NCBI GenBank assembly: GCA_017428725.1
Contig: JAFRQH010000021.1
Location: 1 to 40,924 of the forward strand
DNA: 40,924 bases
Origin: Bacteroidales bacterium
GTDB taxonomy: Bacteria > Bacteroidota > Bacteroidia > Bacteroidales > UBA932
Direction of reading: 5' to 3'
The position numbers and the translations under genes were made by a program. Positions 7,830-16,160 of this stretch are shown piece by piece; position 1 is the first letter of the stretch; every line of letters starts with the position of its first letter. The notes under the pieces are model-generated. The model searched no databases. It was not told the DNA's origin and saw nothing but the letters and a program-made list of their open reading frames with translations.

Positions 7830-9167
7830 CTACATACCTGAGCGCCCGCTGAGGCGGCCGGTCTTCATCAGGCCGTCGTAGTGGCGCATCAGCAAATAAC
7901 TTTCCACCTGCTGGAGCGTATCGAGGACCACACCCACAAGGATCAACAGGGAAGTACCGCCGTAGAAGCTTGCGAAGGCGTTGGTGACGCCGAAAATCAT
8001 CGCGATGGCAGGGAGGATGGCGATGATGCCGAGGAAGATGGAGCCGGGGAGGGTGACCTTGGACATGATGCCGTCCAGGTACTCTACGGTCTTCTTGCCG
8101 GGCTTCACGCCGGGAATGAATCCTCCATCCCGCTTCATGCTCTCCGCCATCATCGTCGGGTTGACGGTCACGGCCGTGTAGAAGTACGTGAAGATCACGA
8201 TCAGGATGAAGAAGATGAAGTTATACCAGAAACCCTGGTAATTGCCCAGCGTCGCAGCGAGTCCGCGGGTCGCATCCCAACGGGAGAAGATCAGCGGGAA
8301 GAGCATCAGGGCCTGGGCGAAGATGATAGGCATGACGCCGGCGGCGTTGATCTTCAGCGGGATGTACTGGCGGACACCGCCGTACTGCCGGTTGCCGATC
8401 ACGCGCTTGGCGTACTGCACGGGGACGCGGCGGACGGCCTGGACCAGCGCGATCGCAGCCACGACCACGAAGAACCAGAGCACGAACTCCACGATGAGGA
8501 GGATGACGCCGCCGTTGTTGGTGGCGACCTTCTCCTGGATCTCAGCCAGGAGGGCGTACGGCAGACGGGCCACGATACCGATCATGATGATCAGGGAGAT
8601 GCCGTTGCCGATACCGCGGTCGGTGATGCGCTCACCGAGCCACATCACGAACATCGAGCCGGCCATCAGGATGATGGTGGAGACGATGTTGAACATGAAG
8701 TTGCTCCAGCCGAGCTGGTTCACCGCCACGAAGGCGGCTGCCGGGATCTGGCTGTGGATGGCAGCCATGTAGGCCGGGCCCTGGATGCAGATGATGACGA
8801 TGGTCAGCCACCGCGTCATCTGGTTCATCTTCTTGCGTCCGCTCTCGCCCTCCATCTGGAGTTTGCGGAAATACGGGACGAAGACGCCCAGCAGCTGGAT
8901 GACGATGGATGCCGAGATGTACGGCATCACACCCAGCGCGAAGATCGAAGCGTTACCGAAGGCGCCGCCGGAGAACATGTTCAGGAGGCCGACGAGGCCT
9001 TCCTGCGTCCTGCTCTGGAGTCCGGCCAGCATGGAGGCGTCGATGCCCGGGAGCACCACGAAGCAGCCGAACCGGTAGATCAGGATCAGCACGAACGTGT
9101 AGACGAGCCTCTTGCGGAGTTCCTCGATCTTGAAGATGTTCTTGATTGTCTCGAAAAACTTCTTCAT
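7830..9167 (-). CDS. secY: Protein translocase subunit SecY
   Basis: Channel subunit of the SecYEG translocon in the inner membrane. 445 aa with about ten membrane segments. Early motif 'GIDASMLAGL', plug-region 'GLLNMFSGGAFGNASIFALGVMPYISASI', and conserved cytoplasmic loops 'VQAVRRVPVQYAKR' and 'MKRDGGFIPGVKPGKKT'. It starts 4 nt after the rplO stop, so the two are probably translationally coupled. Confidence 0.98.
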   Translation of the reverse strand: MKKFFETIKNIFKIEELRKRLVYTFVLILIYRFGCFVVLPGIDASMLAGLQSRTQEGLVGLLNMFSGGAFGNASIFALGVMPYISASIVIQLLGVFVPYFRKLQMEGESGRKKMNQMTRWLTIVIICIQGPAYMAAIHSQIPAAAFVAVNQLGWSNFMFNIVSTIILMAGSMFVMWLGERITDRGIGNGISLIIMIGIVARLPYALLAEIQEKVATNNGGVILLIVEFVLWFFVVVAAIALVQAVRRVPVQYAKRVIGNRQYGGVRQYIPLKINAAGVMPIIFAQALMLFPLIFSRWDATRGLAATLGNYQGFWYNFIFFILIVIFTYFYTAVTVNPTMMAESMKRDGGFIPGVKPGKKTVEYLDGIMSKVTLPGSIFLGIIAILPAIAMIFGVTNAFASFYGGTSLLILVGVVLDTLQQVESYLLMRHYDGLMKTGRLSGRSGM

Positions 9168-9171
9168 CGGA

Positions 9172-9621
9172 CTACTCGATTACGACTGCCTTGCCACCGG
9201 CAGCCTCGATTTTGGCGATAGCGGACTTGGAGAAAGCGTTGGCGGTCACAGTGACGGCGGCCTTGATCTCTCCGTTGCCAAGCACCTTGACGAGGTCGTT
9301 CTTGCCGGCGAGTCCGGCGGCCACGATCTCGGCGAGGCCGAGCTCCTTGAGACCGGTGGCGACTGCCAGGGCCTCGATGGCGGCGACGTTGACGGCCTTG
9401 TACTCGACGCGGGTCGGGTTCTTGAAGCCGAACTTCGGCAGACGGCGCTGGATAGGCATCTGGCCGCCTTCGAAACCGATCTTGTGCTCGTAGCCCGCAC
9501 GGGCCTGGGCACCCTTGGTACCGCGGGTGGCGGTGCCGCCCTTGCCGGAGCCCTGTCCGCGACCTAATCTCTTGCTGTTGTGGGTAGAACCTGCAGCAGG
9601 GGTCAAATTATTGAGTTTCAT
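9172..9621 (-). CDS. rplO: 50S ribosomal protein L15
   Basis: Late-assembly large-subunit protein. 149 aa beginning 'MKLNNLTPAAGSTHNSKRLGRGQGSGKGGTA', the canonical glycine-rich start. ATG at 9621 was chosen: an AGGAGG ribosome site lies 10 nt upstream and homologues begin here. A longer frame would overlap the end of rpmD. Confidence 0.97.
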   Translation of the reverse strand: MKLNNLTPAAGSTHNSKRLGRGQGSGKGGTATRGTKGAQARAGYEHKIGFEGGQMPIQRRLPKFGFKNPTRVEYKAVNVAAIEALAVATGLKELGLAEIVAAGLAGKNDLVKVLGNGEIKAAVTVTANAFSKSAIAKIEAAGGKAVVIE

Positions 9622-9637
9622 CTCTTGGGTCCTCCTC

Positions 9638-9820
9638 TTAGTCAATGACTTCAACTTTGCAGAGATGGGCGACCTTGGCGATCTGACCCTCGGTAATCGG
9701 GTTCTTCTCCACCTCTACGGGTTTGTGCATACGGCGCACGCCGAGGCAACGAAGGTTGTCCTTCTGGCGCTGGGTCTCACCGTTGCTGCTGATAATCTGG
9801 GTAATTCTGTACTTTGCCAT
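9638..9820 (-). CDS. rpmD: 50S ribosomal protein L30
   Basis: 60-aa small large-subunit protein: 'YRITQIISSNGETQRQKDNLRCLGVRRMHKPVE'. The start is preceded by AGGAGG. Normal spc-operon position between rpsE and rplO. Confidence 0.96.
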   Translation of the reverse strand: MAKYRITQIISSNGETQRQKDNLRCLGVRRMHKPVEVEKNPITEGQIAKVAHLCKVEVID

Positions 9821-9834
9821 AGTCGTGTCCTCCT

Positions 9835-10353
9835 TTAGCCGTTGAAAACCTTGGACATGGGAACGCCGCGGAGACCGGCCACGGTATAAGCGTCGCGCAT
9901 CTGGGTGAGCGCAGTGACCGTCGCCTTGACGAGGTTGTGGGGGTTGGAAGAACCCTTGGACTTCGCCAGCACGTTCTGCACACCGGCAGACTCGAACACG
10001 GCACGCATAGCACCACCGGCCTTGACACCGGTACCGGGCGCTGCGGGCTTCATGAACACGCGGGAACCACCGAATTTCGCCTCCTGCTCGTGCGGGATGG
10101 TCGTGTTGATGACGGGAATCTTCACGAGATTCTTCTTCGCATCCTCCACGCCCTTCGCAATCGCGGCGGTGACTTCGTTTGCCTTGCCAAGACCATAGCC
10201 CACGACACCGTTCTCGTCACCGACGACGACGATGGCGGCAAAGCGGAAGTGACGGCCGCCCTTGGTCACCTTGGTGACGCGCTGGATGGCGACCAGTCTG
10301 TCCTTAAGCTCAAGGTCAGACGTCTTTACTCTCTTAACATTAGTATTTGCCAT
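9835..10353 (-). CDS. rpsE: 30S ribosomal protein S5
   Basis: Small-subunit protein important for decoding fidelity. 172 aa. N-terminal dsRNA-binding-like domain with '[37 protein letters not shown]'. C-terminal part includes '[39 protein letters not shown]'. 11 nt after rplR. Confidence 0.98.
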   Translation of the reverse strand: MANTNVKRVKTSDLELKDRLVAIQRVTKVTKGGRHFRFAAIVVVGDENGVVGYGLGKANEVTAAIAKGVEDAKKNLVKIPVINTTIPHEQEAKFGGSRVFMKPAAPGTGVKAGGAMRAVFESAGVQNVLAKSKGSSNPHNLVKATVTALTQMRDAYTVAGLRGVPMSKVFNG

Positions 10354-10364
10354 AGTCTTAACTC

Positions 10365-10727
10365 TTAGAATACGAGGCCGCCTTCACGGGCAGCATCAGC
10401 CAAACTTTTAACCCTACCGTGGAAGAGGTAGCCGCCACGGTCGAAGCAGATCGCGGTGATACCCTTAGCGAGACAGCGCTCCGCGATGGCCTTGCCGACC
10501 AGGGCTGCAGCCTCGATGCCGGATTTGCCCTTGCACTGCGCGGCGAGCTCCTTGTCGTTGGAGGCGGCGGCGCAAAGCGTCTTGCCCTGCTCGTCGTCGA
10601 CCACCTGGACGTAGATCTGCTTGTTGCTGCGGAACACGACCATACGGGGCTTCTCAGCAGTGCCGTTGACGCGCTTGCGGATGCGGTAATGTATCCTTCT
10701 TCTTCTTTCAATTCTAGTGAGTGCCAT
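10365..10727 (-). CDS. rplR: 50S ribosomal protein L18
   Basis: 5S rRNA-binding protein. 120 aa. Signatures: '[38 protein letters not shown]' and the C-terminal '[28 protein letters not shown]'. A clear AGGAGG site precedes the ATG at 10727. Confidence 0.98.
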   Translation of the reverse strand: MALTRIERRRRIHYRIRKRVNGTAEKPRMVVFRSNKQIYVQVVDDEQGKTLCAAASNDKELAAQCKGKSGIEAAALVGKAIAERCLAKGITAICFDRGGYLFHGRVKSLADAAREGGLVF

Positions 10728-10742
10728 AATTCAATCCTCCTA

Positions 10743-11303
10743 TTATTTAGCTGCAGCGGTCTTGCCGGCCTTGCGACGGAGCGTCTCGCCGACGAACTTG
10801 ATACCCTTGCCCTTGTACGGTTCAGGCTTGCGGAAAGAACGGATCTTGGCTGCCACCTGGCCAAGCAGCTGCTTGTCGCAGCTCTTGAGCACAAGCTTCG
10901 GGTTCTCGCCCTTGCGGATGTCGGGGACCGTGGCGGTCACCTCCTTGGGGAGCAACAGCTGGATTTCGTGGGAATAACCGAGGGAGAAGGTCAGCAGCTG
11001 GCCGTTGACGGCCACGCGGTAACCGACGCCCACCAGTTCCTGGGTGGTGGTGAACTGCTCGGACACACCGACGACCATGTTGTGCACCAGCGCACGGTAG
11101 AGGCCGTGCATGGAGCGGTGACGGGGCTGGTCGGTCGGGCGCTCGAACTTGATCTGATTGTCCTCGACGGTCATCTTGATGTCAGGATCCACTTTCTGAC
11201 AGAGCTCACCGTGAGGTCCTTTAACCTTCAGCACGTTGCCGTCGAGGAGCTCCACGCTCACGCCGGTCGGAAGGCTTACAGGCAATTTACCAATTCGTGA
11301 CAT
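10743..11303 (-). CDS. rplF: 50S ribosomal protein L6
   Basis: Large-subunit protein near the sarcin-ricin loop. 186 aa with two repeated domains. 'MSRIGKLPVSLPTGVSVELLDG' at the N-terminus and 'EPYKGKGIKFVGETLRRKAGKTAAAK' at the C-terminus. Lies between rpsH and rplR. Confidence 0.98.
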   Translation of the reverse strand: MSRIGKLPVSLPTGVSVELLDGNVLKVKGPHGELCQKVDPDIKMTVEDNQIKFERPTDQPRHRSMHGLYRALVHNMVVGVSEQFTTTQELVGVGYRVAVNGQLLTFSLGYSHEIQLLLPKEVTATVPDIRKGENPKLVLKSCDKQLLGQVAAKIRSFRKPEPYKGKGIKFVGETLRRKAGKTAAAK

Positions 11304-11324
11304 TATTAATGATTCTTTTAAAGA

Positions 11325-11720
11325 TTAATAAACGTAGCAAATAACCTCACCGCCGACGCCAAGCTCCTTGGCTTCCTTGTCGGTGATGACGCCCTTCGGG
11401 GTGGAGAGGATGGCGATGCCCAGTCCGTTGAGCACGCGCGGCATATCCTCGACACCGGTGTACCGGCGGAGACCCGGGGTGGAGACGCGCTCAATCTTCT
11501 TGATGGCGGCCATCTTGGTCTGCGGATGGTACTTCAGGGCGATTTTGATGGTATTGTAAGGGGTGCCCTCCACTACCTTGTAGCTGAGGATGTAACCCTT
11601 CTCGCACAGGATCTGGGTGATGGCGACCTTCATCTTGGAAGACGGGATCTCCACGACCTTCTTGCCGGCCAAATAGGCGTTGCGGACCCTGGTGAGATAA
11701 TCTGCGATCGGATCAGTCAT
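11325..11720 (-). CDS. rpsH: 30S ribosomal protein S8
   Basis: 16S rRNA-binding protein and, in E. coli, the autogenous repressor of the spc operon. 131 aa. 'MTDPIADYLTRVRNAYLAGK' start and C-terminal 'VLNGLGIAILSTPKGVITDKEAKELGVGGEVICYVY'. 21 nt after rpsN. I did not recognise an S8 target hairpin. Confidence 0.98.
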   Translation of the reverse strand: MTDPIADYLTRVRNAYLAGKKVVEIPSSKMKVAITQILCEKGYILSYKVVEGTPYNTIKIALKYHPQTKMAAIKKIERVSTPGLRRYTGVEDMPRVLNGLGIAILSTPKGVITDKEAKELGVGGEVICYVY

Positions 11721-11741
11721 ATCGTTAACTTCTTTTAATTT

Positions 11742-12011
11742 TTACCAACTTGCCTTCTTGACGCCGGGGATGAGGCCGTTGCTGGCCATCTCGCGGAACT
11801 GGATACGGCTGAGGCCGAACGCCCGCATATAACCCTTCGGACGACCGGTCAGCGAGCAGCGGTTGTGCAGGCGGACGGCGGAGGAGTTCTTCGGGAGCTT
11901 GTCGAGGGCGGCCCAATCGCCGGCCTCTTTGAGCGCCTTGCGCTTCTCGGCATACTTCTCAACCATTTTCGCGCGTTTCACCTCGCGGGCTTTCATTGAT
12001 TCTTTTGCCAT
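11742..12011 (-). CDS. rpsN: 30S ribosomal protein S14 (zinc-free long form)
   Basis: 89 aa, the long form of S14. The C-terminal signature '[39 protein letters not shown]' is complete, but the two CxxC pairs of the zinc form are absent. Six nt upstream is the rplE stop. Confidence 0.97.
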   Translation of the reverse strand: MAKESMKAREVKRAKMVEKYAEKRKALKEAGDWAALDKLPKNSSAVRLHNRCSLTGRPKGYMRAFGLSRIQFREMASNGLIPGVKKASW

Positions 12012-12017
12012 AGTATC

Positions 12018-12614
12018 TTATTTGTTATGTTTCTTGAAAGGCAGACCGAATGCGGCGAGCAGTGCGCGGCACTCCTCGTCCGTGCGGGCGGTGGTCACGA
12101 AGGTGATCTCCAGGCCGTGGATGCGCGGGTTCTTGTCGATGTCGATCTCCGGGAAGATGATCTGCTCCTTGAGGCCGAGGGTGTAGTTGCCCTGGCCGTC
12201 CATGTTCTCGGCCACGCCGTTGAAGTCGCGGATACGCGGGAGGGCGACGCGGATGAGCTTCTCGAGGAACTCGTACATCTTGACGTTGCGGAGGGTCACC
12301 TTGGTGCCGATCGGCATGCCGCGACGGAGCTTGAAGTTGGAGACGTCCTTCTTGGACAGGGTGATGACGGCCTTCTGGCCGGTGATGATGGAGAGCTCCT
12401 CGGCGGCCTCCTCGACGATCTTCTTGTCCTGGGTGGCAGTGCCGACGCCTTCGTTGATCGTGATCTTGAGCAGGCGGGGAACCTGCATCGGGGTGGTATA
12501 GGAGAACTGCTTGGTCAGCTTCTCCACGATTTCCTCTTTGTAGACCTTCTTAAGGGCAGGGACATAACCTGCAGGCAGTTTCTGAGCCTCTACGGGTGCG
12601 TTTTTCTTTGCCAT
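12018..12614 (-). CDS. rplE: 50S ribosomal protein L5
   Basis: 5S rRNA-binding protein of the central protuberance. 198 aa, about 15-20 longer than E. coli L5 because of an N-terminal '[15 protein letters not shown]' stretch. Core motifs: '[16 protein letters not shown]', '[17 protein letters not shown]'-type segment (here '[23 protein letters not shown]') and '[23 protein letters not shown]'. Two nt after rplX. Confidence 0.97.
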   Translation of the reverse strand: MAKKNAPVEAQKLPAGYVPALKKVYKEEIVEKLTKQFSYTTPMQVPRLLKITINEGVGTATQDKKIVEEAAEELSIITGQKAVITLSKKDVSNFKLRRGMPIGTKVTLRNVKMYEFLEKLIRVALPRIRDFNGVAENMDGQGNYTLGLKEQIIFPEIDIDKNPRIHGLEITFVTTARTDEECRALLAAFGLPFKKHNK

Positions 12615-12616
12615 AA

Positions 12617-12943
12617 TTACTTGATCTCCTCCCCAGATTTTTTAGCGTAACGGACCTTCTTGTCACCGTCCATCCGGTAACCCACGCGGGTCGGGGTGTT
12701 GGTCTTGGGGTCAAGAAGATTGAGATTGGAAATGTGAATGGGAGCCTCCTGCTTGATGATTCCGCCCTGAGGCTGCTTGGAGTTCGGCTTGGTGTGCTTG
12801 CTCACCATATTGATGCCTTCGACCACGGCGCGGTCGGCCTTCGGGTCGACGGAGAGCACCTTGCCGGTCTTGCCTTTGTCGTTGCCGGCATTCACATACA
12901 CGGTGTCGCCTTTCTTAATATGTAATTTCTTCATAACGCTCAT
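12617..12943 (-). CDS. rplX: 50S ribosomal protein L24
   Basis: Assembly-initiator protein with a KOW motif: '[27 protein letters not shown]'. 108 aa from ATG at 12943. An in-frame ATG at 12934 ([10 protein letters not shown]) is an equally plausible start by homology. It follows rplN by 3 nt. Confidence 0.96.
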   Translation of the reverse strand: MSVMKKLHIKKGDTVYVNAGNDKGKTGKVLSVDPKADRAVVEGINMVSKHTKPNSKQPQGGIIKQEAPIHISNLNLLDPKTNTPTRVGYRMDGDKKVRYAKKSGEEIK

Positions 12944-12946
12944 TAA

Positions 12947-13312
12947 TTAAAGGACCTCCGGTGCCAGTGAAACGATCTTCATGTAATTATCGCGGAGCTC
13001 GCGGGCCACGGGGCCGAAGATACGGGTGCCGCGGAGTTCGCCTGCATTGTTCAGAAGGACGCAGGCATTGTCGTCGAAGCGGATATAGGAACCGTCAACG
13101 CGGCGGATCTCCTTCTTGGTGCGGACCACGACAGCCCTCGAGACGGTGCCCTTCTTGGCGTCGGAGCCGGGAATCGCACTCTTGATAGCGACGACGATCG
13201 TGTCGCCGACGGTCGCATAACGGTGGTTGGTACCGCCAAGCACGCGGATGCAGAGGACTTCCTTCGCACCGCTGTTGTCGGCAACCTGTAAACGTGTTTC
13301 CTGCTGTATCAT
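12947..13312 (-). CDS. rplN: 50S ribosomal protein L14
   Basis: Large-subunit interface protein. 121 aa, '[37 protein letters not shown]' and '[25 protein letters not shown]', both family signatures. One nt separates it from the rpsQ stop. Confidence 0.98.
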   Translation of the reverse strand: MIQQETRLQVADNSGAKEVLCIRVLGGTNHRYATVGDTIVVAIKSAIPGSDAKKGTVSRAVVVRTKKEIRRVDGSYIRFDDNACVLLNNAGELRGTRIFGPVARELRDNYMKIVSLAPEVL

Positions 13313-13313
13313 A

Positions 13314-13568
13314 TTATTTAGCCTTTTCTACGATTTCAACTAATCTCCAGTTCTTGGTCTTGCTCAGGGGGCGGGTTTCCATGATGCGGACGGTATCACC
13401 CTCTCCGCACTCGTTCTTCTCGTCCTGGGCAACGAACTTGGTGGTCTTCTTGACGAATTTTCCGTACAAGGGATGTTTCTCTTTCCTTTCAACGGCAACG
13501 ACGATGGTCTTGTCCATCTTGCTGCTGACCACCACTCCGATTCTTTCCTTACGAAGATTCCTTTCCAT
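13314..13568 (-). CDS. rpsQ: 30S ribosomal protein S17
   Basis: 84-aa OB-fold 16S rRNA-binding protein. '[37 protein letters not shown]' and '[24 protein letters not shown]' are canonical. 14 nt after rpmC. Confidence 0.97.
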   Translation of the reverse strand: MERNLRKERIGVVVSSKMDKTIVVAVERKEKHPLYGKFVKKTTKFVAQDEKNECGEGDTVRIMETRPLSKTKNWRLVEIVEKAK

Positions 13569-13582
13569 AAGATTGCTCTGAT

Positions 13583-13777
13583 TTAGTTCTGTTTTTCTTT
13601 CTCAGCAAGGATAGTGATCATAAGAGCGATATCCCTTCTGGTCTTACTGATTTTGGAGGTATCCTCCAGCGGAGAAATCGCGTGATTGATCTTCATGGTG
13701 TCGAGATTGTCCTTCTCGATCTGGATGCGGTCGCGCAGGTCTGCTACAGACATTTCGCGGGCTTCAGCTGCTTTCAT
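13583..13777 (-). CDS. rpmC: 50S ribosomal protein L29
   Basis: 64-aa helical-hairpin protein near the exit tunnel. Begins '[39 protein letters not shown]' and keeps the late '[19 protein letters not shown]' helix. 17 nt after rplP, the normal L16-L29-S17 order. Confidence 0.95.
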   Translation of the reverse strand: MKAAEAREMSVADLRDRIQIEKDNLDTMKINHAISPLEDTSKISKTRRDIALMITILAEKEKQN

Positions 13778-13794
13778 TACTCTTTCTCCATTAA

Positions 13795-14214
13795 TTATTC
13801 GACATAGTCTCTGCGCACGACGAACTTCGTCGCGATCGGGAGCTTGTTGGCACCGAGGCGCATGGCCTCCTTGGCGGTCTCGAGGGACACGCCTTCGGCC
13901 TCGAAGATGATGCGGCCCGGGGTAATCGGGGCGACGAACGCGTACGGATCGCCCTTACCCTTACCCATACGGGTATCGAGCGGCTTCTTGGTGATCGGCT
14001 TCACAGGGAAGACGCGGATCCAAATCTGGCCTTCGCGGTTCATCCTACGGGAAATAGCCTGACGTGCAGCTTCAATCTGCTGGGCGGTAAGCCAACAATT
14101 TTCAAGGGTCTTGATACCGAAGGAACCGAACGCGAGCTGGTTGCCGCGCTGGGCATTGCCCTTCATGCGGTTCTTCTGTTCCCTTCTAAACTTTGTTCTC
14201 TTAGGTTGTAACAT
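13795..14214 (-). CDS. rplP: 50S ribosomal protein L16
   Basis: Large-subunit protein near the A-site tRNA. 139 aa. '[35 protein letters not shown]' and 'VRMGKGKG'-type motif (here '[18 protein letters not shown]'). Normally it follows rpsC directly. Here rpsC is 10.3 kb away and rplP is the first gene of its own unit, with a promoter at about 14300. Confidence 0.98.
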   Translation of the reverse strand: MLQPKRTKFRREQKNRMKGNAQRGNQLAFGSFGIKTLENCWLTAQQIEAARQAISRRMNREGQIWIRVFPVKPITKKPLDTRMGKGKGDPYAFVAPITPGRIIFEAEGVSLETAKEAMRLGANKLPIATKFVVRRDYVE

Positions 14215-14296
14215 CTCAGTATTACTTTAAAATAAAAATCATCTAAATCCCTTTAAATCAGCATCTTACGCGGTTAGAAGCCGGTTTTTGGGACTG

Positions 14297-14304
14297 CAAA
14301 TTTA
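14297..14304 (-). promoter_or_regulatory. Promoter -7 box for the rplP-spc-alpha unit
   Basis: TAAATTTG on the minus strand fits TAnnTTTG and continues as CAG-TCCC-AAAAA, like the promoters of rplC and rpsL. No clear -33 box at 19-20 nt. The leader to rplP would be about 80 nt. Confidence 0.65.
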
Positions 14305-14465
14305 GCAAAAATTATTGAAATAACATCATATTCTGCAAAATTTTTCAAACTTTTTCGACGCGCAATCTCACTACCCAACTCCACATTTCTCAATCACTTA
14401 CAGACTCCGTTGAAAACTTTTTTCTTACATTTTCGACCGAACCCTCTTACCCCTATCTTCCACAG

Positions 14466-14630
14466 GTGCCGTTCTTGGTTTACAGGCGAGTCAGGCAGAC
14501 CCCTGGAAAACCGTGGCCGCCCGTGGCCTCGTGAACGGGAGGGGCCCGCCGGCCCGAAGGGACGGTGGGAGGGATAGCGCGAAGCGCGTAGTTTTCCGGG
14601 GGTCTGCCTGCGAGCTGAAAAGAACGGCAC
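14466..14630. repeat. 165-bp imperfect inverted-repeat element in the rplP/DUF4294 intergenic region
   Basis: The ends GTGCCGTTCTT (14466-14476) and AAGAACGGCAC (14620-14630) are exact reverse complements. Inner arms 14492-14511 and 14591-14610 match at 19 of 20 positions (core CAGGCAGACCCC). Between them lie a tandem CCGTGGCC pair (14511-14530 region), a GC-rich GGGCCCGCCGGCCC patch and the small palindrome GCGCGAAGCGCG. There is no convincing gene in it. It could be a MITE-like insertion or a structured RNA. The whole 14215-14698 gap holds only this element, the rplP promoter and the next promoter. Confidence 0.65.
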
Positions 14631-14684
14631 AACTGCCTGCGAGCAGCATTCCGGGGAGGAAAAAGAATCGCGCACAAAATTTGC

Positions 14685-14692
14685 TAACTTTG
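14685..14692 (+). promoter_or_regulatory. Promoter -7 box for the DUF4294 gene
   Basis: TAACTTTG is an exact TAnnTTTG match and ends 6 nt before the chosen GTG start, which predicts a leaderless or nearly leaderless mRNA. No good -33 box is seen. Confidence 0.55.
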
Positions 14693-14698
14693 CAGGCT

Positions 14699-15457
14699 GT
14701 GACGAGACGGAAGGTGCTCATATCGGTGCTTACGAGCCTGGCGGCGATCCTGCTGCTGCCGGCGGCGCCGGCGCGCGCCCAGGGCCAGGAGGCCCGGCAG
14801 GGCGCGCTGGAGGCCGTCCGGCAGGCGCGCCGTCCCGTGCGCGGCACCCCGATGTACTTCGAGCTGGACGCACAGGGCGACACCGTCTTCATGGAAACCC
14901 TCGACCCGGTGTGGATCTTCCCCAGGGGACGCCGGATGCGCGACGGCGACTGGCGCAAATACTACAAGCTGGTCTACAACTTCAACAGGGTCTACCCCTA
15001 CGCCCTCGTGGGCCGCAAGATGATGGCCCAGGTGGACAGCACCCTCGCGGCCGACGCCAGCAAGCGCTCCGAACGCAACCGGTACATCAATGACGTGGAG
15101 AAAGAGCTCTTCCGCATCTTCGAGAAAGACATCCGCAACACGACGATCTCCCAGGGCCTCGTGCTGATGCGCCTGGTGGACCGCGAATGCGGGATGAGCG
15201 CCTTCGAGATCATTAAGACCTACGAGAACGGCCTGGCCGCCAACTTCTGGCAGCTCGTCGCCAGGATCTTCTCCCAGAACCTCAAGACACGCTACGACCC
15301 CTCGAAAGGCGAAGACGCCAAGATCGAGGAACTCTGCAAGATCTGGGACTCGGGGCAGTGGGATCCGTTCTACTTCTCCATCTTCATGGAACCGCCCCGC
15401 AAGACCGTCATTCAGCAGGAGACGCTGAACAGCGAAGTTCGAAAGACGAGCCGTTGA
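14699..15457 (+). CDS. DUF4294 family exported protein
   Basis: A 252-aa protein of unknown function found in Bacteroidota. GTG at 14699 gives a good signal peptide (V/MTRRKVLISVLTSLAAILLL, then PAAPARAQ). The open frame upstream of this codon lies in the inverted-repeat element and promoter, so it is not coding. The mature protein has the family core 'GDTVFMETLDPVWIFPRGR' and 'YYKLVYNFNRVYPYALVGRKMMAQV', followed by an alpha-helical region with 'ISQGLVLMRLVDRECG'. No enzyme motif is recognisable. The 3' end overlaps the convergent lpxH gene by 50 nt. Confidence 0.85.
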   Translation: MTRRKVLISVLTSLAAILLLPAAPARAQGQEARQGALEAVRQARRPVRGTPMYFELDAQGDTVFMETLDPVWIFPRGRRMRDGDWRKYYKLVYNFNRVYPYALVGRKMMAQVDSTLAADASKRSERNRYINDVEKELFRIFEKDIRNTTISQGLVLMRLVDRECGMSAFEIIKTYENGLAANFWQLVARIFSQNLKTRYDPSKGEDAKIEELCKIWDSGQWDPFYFSIFMEPPRKTVIQQETLNSEVRKTSR

Positions 15458-16160
15458 ACACCCCGCAGGGCATCCCGCCCGCCATCCAGTCCTTGAGCAC
15501 GAAGAGCCGTGCCCCCGAAGGGAGCGTCAGGTCCACAGCGTCGTGGAAATGCCCGAAGACGAAATAATCGACGTGGCGGCGCGCCGACTCCTCCGCCGCG
15601 AAGCGGTAGAGCGGCTCGTCCGCGCCGCGGAAATGATAGGGCGTGTGCTTGCGGCGGTTGGAATTGGACCAGCCCAGCCCGAAACGGTAGGCCAGCCAGG
15701 GATGCAGCGTGCTGAAGAGCCGCTGCACCGGGCGGCAGCGGAAGACGCCCAGCATGAAGCGGTACCCGAAGGGCGCGCCGCCCAGCAGGTCGCCGTGGCC
15801 CAGGCAGAAATCCTTGTCGCCGAGCCGGACGTGGTACGGCTGGTCGAAGCGCTTCATCCCCAGGCTCTCGAAGAAGGAATACGTCCAGATGTCGTGGTTG
15901 CCGGGACAGAACCAGACCTCCACGCCCTCGTCCATCAGGCGGATGAGCGCAGCCACGACGCGCGCGCCGATGCGCGGCACCACGTCGCGGTACTCGTACC
16001 AGAAATCCCAGATGTCCCCGAGCAGGTACAGCGCCCGGGTCCGCTCCACGGGGATCCCCTTCAGGAAAGAGAGGAAGCGGTCCTCACGCTCCTGCGGGTC
16101 CGCAGTCTGCAGCCCCAGGTGGACGTCGGCGACGAAATAGATAACGCTGCGCTCCGCCAT
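15408..16160 (-). CDS. lpxH: UDP-2,3-diacylglucosamine diphosphatase (LpxH-like)
   Basis: A 250-aa calcineurin-type metallophosphoesterase. In lipid A synthesis LpxH cleaves UDP-2,3-diacylglucosamine to lipid X and UMP at the inner membrane. Metal-site motifs in order: 'ADVHLG' (about 9), 'LLGDIWDFW', 'CPGNHDIW', 'LGHGDLLGG', 'GHFHDAV'. ATG at 16160 shares one base with the uppP stop (TGATG), so it is translationally coupled; the frame upstream of it is antisense noise. An LpxH paralogue acting on another nucleotide-lipid cannot be excluded. Confidence 0.85.
   Translation of the reverse strand: MAERSVIYFVADVHLGLQTADPQEREDRFLSFLKGIPVERTRALYLLGDIWDFWYEYRDVVPRIGARVVAALIRLMDEGVEVWFCPGNHDIWTYSFFESLGMKRFDQPYHVRLGDKDFCLGHGDLLGGAPFGYRFMLGVFRCRPVQRLFSTLHPWLAYRFGLGWSNSNRRKHTPYHFRGADEPLYRFAAEESARRHVDYFVFGHFHDAVDLTLPSGARLFVLKDWMAGGMPCGVFNGSSFELRCSASPAE

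Noticed and set aside
7881..9221. A 446-codon open frame antisense to secY
   Set aside because: Highly repetitive Asp/His/Glu composition and full overlap with an unmistakable secY.
14513..14698. N-terminal extension of the DUF4294 gene upstream of 14699
   Set aside because: It lies in an inverted-repeat element and the promoter, and would bury an otherwise good signal peptide.
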